Of a stretch of DNA of 64,000 nt, positions 63,922 through 64,000 are shown one piece after another. The notes under the pieces are model-generated. The model saw only the letters and a list, made by a program, of their open reading frames with translations. It made no database searches and was not told the origin of the DNA. The translations under genes were made by a program, and so were the position numbers. Origin of the DNA: Synchiropus splendidus (Eukaryota; Chordata; Actinopteri; Syngnathiformes; Callionymidae); the NCBI RefSeq assembly GCF_027744825.2, contig NC_071350.1:186001-250000 (forward strand). Direction: 5' to 3'. Numbering within the stretch: the first letter of the stretch is position 1; the number at the start of each line of letters is the position of its first letter.

Positions 63922-64000
63922 GCCATAACTTTTCAGGGAAGCTTCAGAACATGAAATTTTAACCTCCCACTATAGCAGAAAGGGTCTTTCTAGTAGTTGC
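63922..64000 (+). repeat. Partial monomer at the window edge (79 bp)
   Basis: The window stops at monomer position 79 with G17 and T76. It is cut by the window and not by a biological boundary, so the array continues to the right. The left edge starts exactly at a monomer boundary as numbered here, which is arbitrary, and the array presumably continues there too. Confidence 0.95.

Larger units (their letters stand above)
1..64000 (+). repeat. 188-bp satellite DNA array, 340 full monomers plus a partial
   Basis: The block starting GCCATAAC recurs at 1, 189, 377, 565 and so on. The register is an exact multiple of 188 up to 38353 and again from 38542 to 63922. All copies lie head-to-tail in one orientation. 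A type B monomer has 73 G+C of 188 (39%). Most copies differ from consensus at a few diagnostic sites plus zero to three private bases. No unique DNA, transposon or other repeat interrupts the array. The size, rigidity and homogeneity are those of centromeric or pericentromeric satellites, where a monomer near nucleosome plus linker length is common. That location is inference, and I do not recognise the family. Strand '+' only records the direction in which the monomer was read; no transcript is implied. Confidence 0.98.

Noticed and set aside
1..64000. CRISPR-like or other direct-repeat array with spacers
   Set aside because: There are no unique spacers. The whole 188 bp repeats, with only scattered substitutions between copies.
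1..64000. Transposable element, rDNA, tRNA or unique gene hidden in the array
   Set aside because: Every line of the window fits the 188-bp register with consensus sequence. No insertion, inversion or target-site duplication was found on either strand.

Overview
The whole 64,000-base window is one uninterrupted tandem-repeat (satellite DNA) array. I find no gene, RNA gene, transposable element or unique sequence. The monomer is 188 bp, about 61% A+T. Counting from base 1 there are 340 complete monomers, all head-to-tail on the same strand, plus a 79-base partial monomer at the right edge. The 188-bp register holds from end to end with a single 1-bp slip, an extra T in a T run at 38527-38532. 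Both edges of the window lie inside the array, so its true length and flanks are not visible. Below, 'monomer position' counts from the GCCATAAC start at base 1, and M1 to M340 are successive monomers.

The organism must be a eukaryote with large satellite blocks. A nucleosome-scale monomer, strong homogeneity, higher-order structure and no interspersed elements are typical of centromeric or pericentromeric satellite in animals and plants. I cannot name the species or the satellite family from memory. An ungapped array of this kind implies a long-read assembly.

Monomers differ from the consensus at only a few positions, and those differences travel together. Seven diagnostic sites (17, 76, 93, 96, 112, 121, 180-181) define recurring types. 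A: T76, A93, C112, T121, GT180. B: T76, A93, C112, C121, AC180. C: G76, G93, C96, G112, GT180, often A17. C-prime: as C but G96. D: T76, G93, A112, GT180. E: as B but GT180. A handful are recombinant combinations.

The order of types changes along the array. 1-5076 is a loose mix of A, B and C. 5077-8272 holds an 8-monomer duplication. 8273-22372 is built from A-A-B-C'-D-C modules, with a 17-monomer duplication inside. 22373-32336 is mostly B-C' dimers carrying a 20-monomer unit repeated as 20, 18 and 9 monomers. 32337-37600 is mixed. 37601-43241 has E-D-B-C tetramers. 43242-56401 is a 34-monomer block followed by a 36-monomer copy. 56402-64000 is mixed again. The duplications are tied together by private single-base variants repeated at exact multiples of 188 bp, as expected from unequal crossing-over or amplification. 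The array is therefore a nested mosaic of local higher-order repeats rather than one uniform unit.

Structurally, each monomer has two short dyad symmetries, one of which spans the monomer junction, and a HindIII site in nearly every copy. No CENP-B box is present. The two minus-strand open frames near 40.4-40.8 kb are artefacts of point changes that remove a stop codon normally present in the repeat.
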